Shown: positions 13,674 through 14,474 of the stretch, piece after piece
Layout: each line of letters begins with the position of its first letter
Position numbering within the stretch: the stretch's first letter is position 1
Origin: CAZAPZ01 sp964487285
Lineage (GTDB): Bacteria; Campylobacterota_A; Desulfurellia; JAADFJ01
Reading direction: 5' to 3'
DNA length: 14,474 nucleotides
Assembly: GCA_964487285.1 (NCBI GenBank)
Contig: CAZAPZ010000037.1
Coordinates: 1-14,474 of the forward strand
Position numbers and translations under genes: made by a program
Notes under the pieces: model-generated
Told to the model about the DNA's origin: nothing
Database searches by the model: none
Seen by the model: the letters and a program-made list of their open reading frames with translations, nothing else

Positions 13674-14460
13674 GCTAAATATAGAACTTTTTAATCAAAT
13701 ACTTCAAAATGATAAGCTATGGGCTTATGTTCTTAAAAACGAAGCGGGCACTGTTTTATTAGATATCGCAGGCAATCATATAGAAGCAAAGACTGCCGGA
13801 GACGTAAAAAAATTATCCGGATGGATACATATTAAACTACTCTCCTCTAACCCACCGAGATTTGGGATTATTCCTGCAAAGGATGTTTCCTTTGACCCGG
13901 ATTCGCTTACTATCCCTTTGGATTTGTCAGGATCTAAACTATCTGTTGTAGCCGAACTCACAAACTGGTTTAATCCATCCGAAAAGCTTATAGCTCAGCT
14001 TATCGGGCTCTTAGGCGGAAAAGCAGGCAGTCTTAAAGAAAATATTGTTTTTTTACTGAAATTTTACGAACAAGCCGATTCACGCCAAAAAAATGGCATT
14101 GATCATCTGCTTATTCCTTATATAAAACAGGAAATAACGCTTGGCAATGTCCTAATCTATAGATTTCCTATCGTTTATAATAATAGGCGCGGTTCTGTTT
14201 TTGTGAAAGCTGAAAAGAAACGGCTTGATGTTGTACTAAATTTAGATCTCAGCAAACTCGGTAAAATTAGACTTGTTTTTTCCTCCCTAACCGATTGTTT
14301 GAATTTAACAGTCAATATAAATGGAAAATTCAAACACAATTTTATCAATTGGAGCAAAGAAATATCATCATTTATGTCAGATTATCCAAAAGATGTGAAT
14401 GTGAGCCTCAAAGAGATCAAACTCAAACAGAAAGATATTCAAATAGAGCTATGGGCATAG
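13660..14460 (+). CDS. FliK-C-like protein, probable flagellar hook-length or export-related factor
   Basis: There is no confident family name. The 266-residue protein lacks a signal peptide and membrane segments. An N-terminal beta-rich part (20-75: WAYVLKNEAGTVLLDIAGN, then PPRFGIIP) and a C-terminal part (188-263) flank a helical middle (100-160). The C-terminal part follows the outline of the FliK C-terminal domain: LDLSKLGKIRLVF (195-207), a second strand NLTVNING (215-222), a helix, then VNVSLKEIKL (247-256). FliK measures hook length and switches the export gate. This protein is shorter than most FliK proteins and lacks the Q/P-rich ruler region. The ATG sits inside the previous gene with AAGG directly before it. 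Context with PilZ and a DUF2802-like protein supports a flagellar link; the assignment stays tentative. Confidence 0.55.
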   Translation: MRINKLNIELFNQILQNDKLWAYVLKNEAGTVLLDIAGNHIEAKTAGDVKKLSGWIHIKLLSSNPPRFGIIPAKDVSFDPDSLTIPLDLSGSKLSVVAELTNWFNPSEKLIAQLIGLLGGKAGSLKENIVFLLKFYEQADSRQKNGIDHLLIPYIKQEITLGNVLIYRFPIVYNNRRGSVFVKAEKKRLDVVLNLDLSKLGKIRLVFSSLTDCLNLTVNINGKFKHNFINWSKEISSFMSDYPKDVNVSLKEIKLKQKDIQIELWA

Positions 14461-14465
14461 CCCAT
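14451..14465 (+). other. Inverted repeat at the end of the last gene
   Basis: ATGGGC and GCCCAT flank a 3-base centre spanning the stop codon of the FliK-like gene. It could be the start of a terminator, but the window ends nine bases later and no T run is visible. The ATG at 14451 also opens a frame that stays open to the window end. Confidence 0.3.
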
Positions 14466-14474
14466 CTTCGTCTT

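Overview
This is an AT-rich bacterial chromosome segment with densely packed, standard metabolic and envelope genes. No RNA genes, insertion sequences, phage genes or CRISPR repeats were seen. The cell is very probably diderm: the amino-acid binding protein carries a cleavable signal peptide with no lipobox cysteine, and a secreted lytic transglycosylase is present. A UbiA-family prenyltransferase resembling the menaquinone (MqnP) type, a fused proline dehydrogenase/P5C dehydrogenase without a DNA-binding domain, and a PilZ gene followed by FliK-like material would suit an anaerobic or microaerobic, probably motile lineage such as Deferribacterota or a deltaproteobacterium-like group. That placement is inference from gene content and was not tested.

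Left part, minus strand: a peptidase-U32-family protein (113-1312), then a complete branched-chain-type amino-acid ABC importer in the order livK-livH-livM-livG-livF (transcribed 5987 to 1526). The importer genes are nearly contiguous: 9 bases between livK and livH, a 4-base overlap livH/livM, 1 base between livM and livG, and an 8-base overlap livG/livF if livF uses the TTG start proposed here.

Centre: a 168-base divergent control region (5988-6155) separates livK from putA. It carries two strong back-to-back sigma70-type promoters whose -35 boxes are 18 bases apart, so amino-acid import and proline-to-glutamate catabolism are probably co-controlled. putA (6156-9164) encodes the two-step oxidation of proline to glutamate. 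A 267-base spacer with AT-rich palindromes, three near-identical 11-base repeats and a promoter follows.

Right part, plus strand: a tight run of phosphomannomutase/phosphoglucomutase, lytic transglycosylase, PgsA-type phosphatidyltransferase, UbiA-type prenyltransferase, PilZ protein, membrane-anchored coiled-coil protein, and a FliK-C-like protein. Most neighbours overlap or lie within 6 bases, so the set probably forms one envelope/lipid/quinone operon that runs into flagellum-linked genes. The last two genes have no assigned function and are the least explained part of the window. The rest reads as ordinary housekeeping; I see no clear sign of an unprecedented system.
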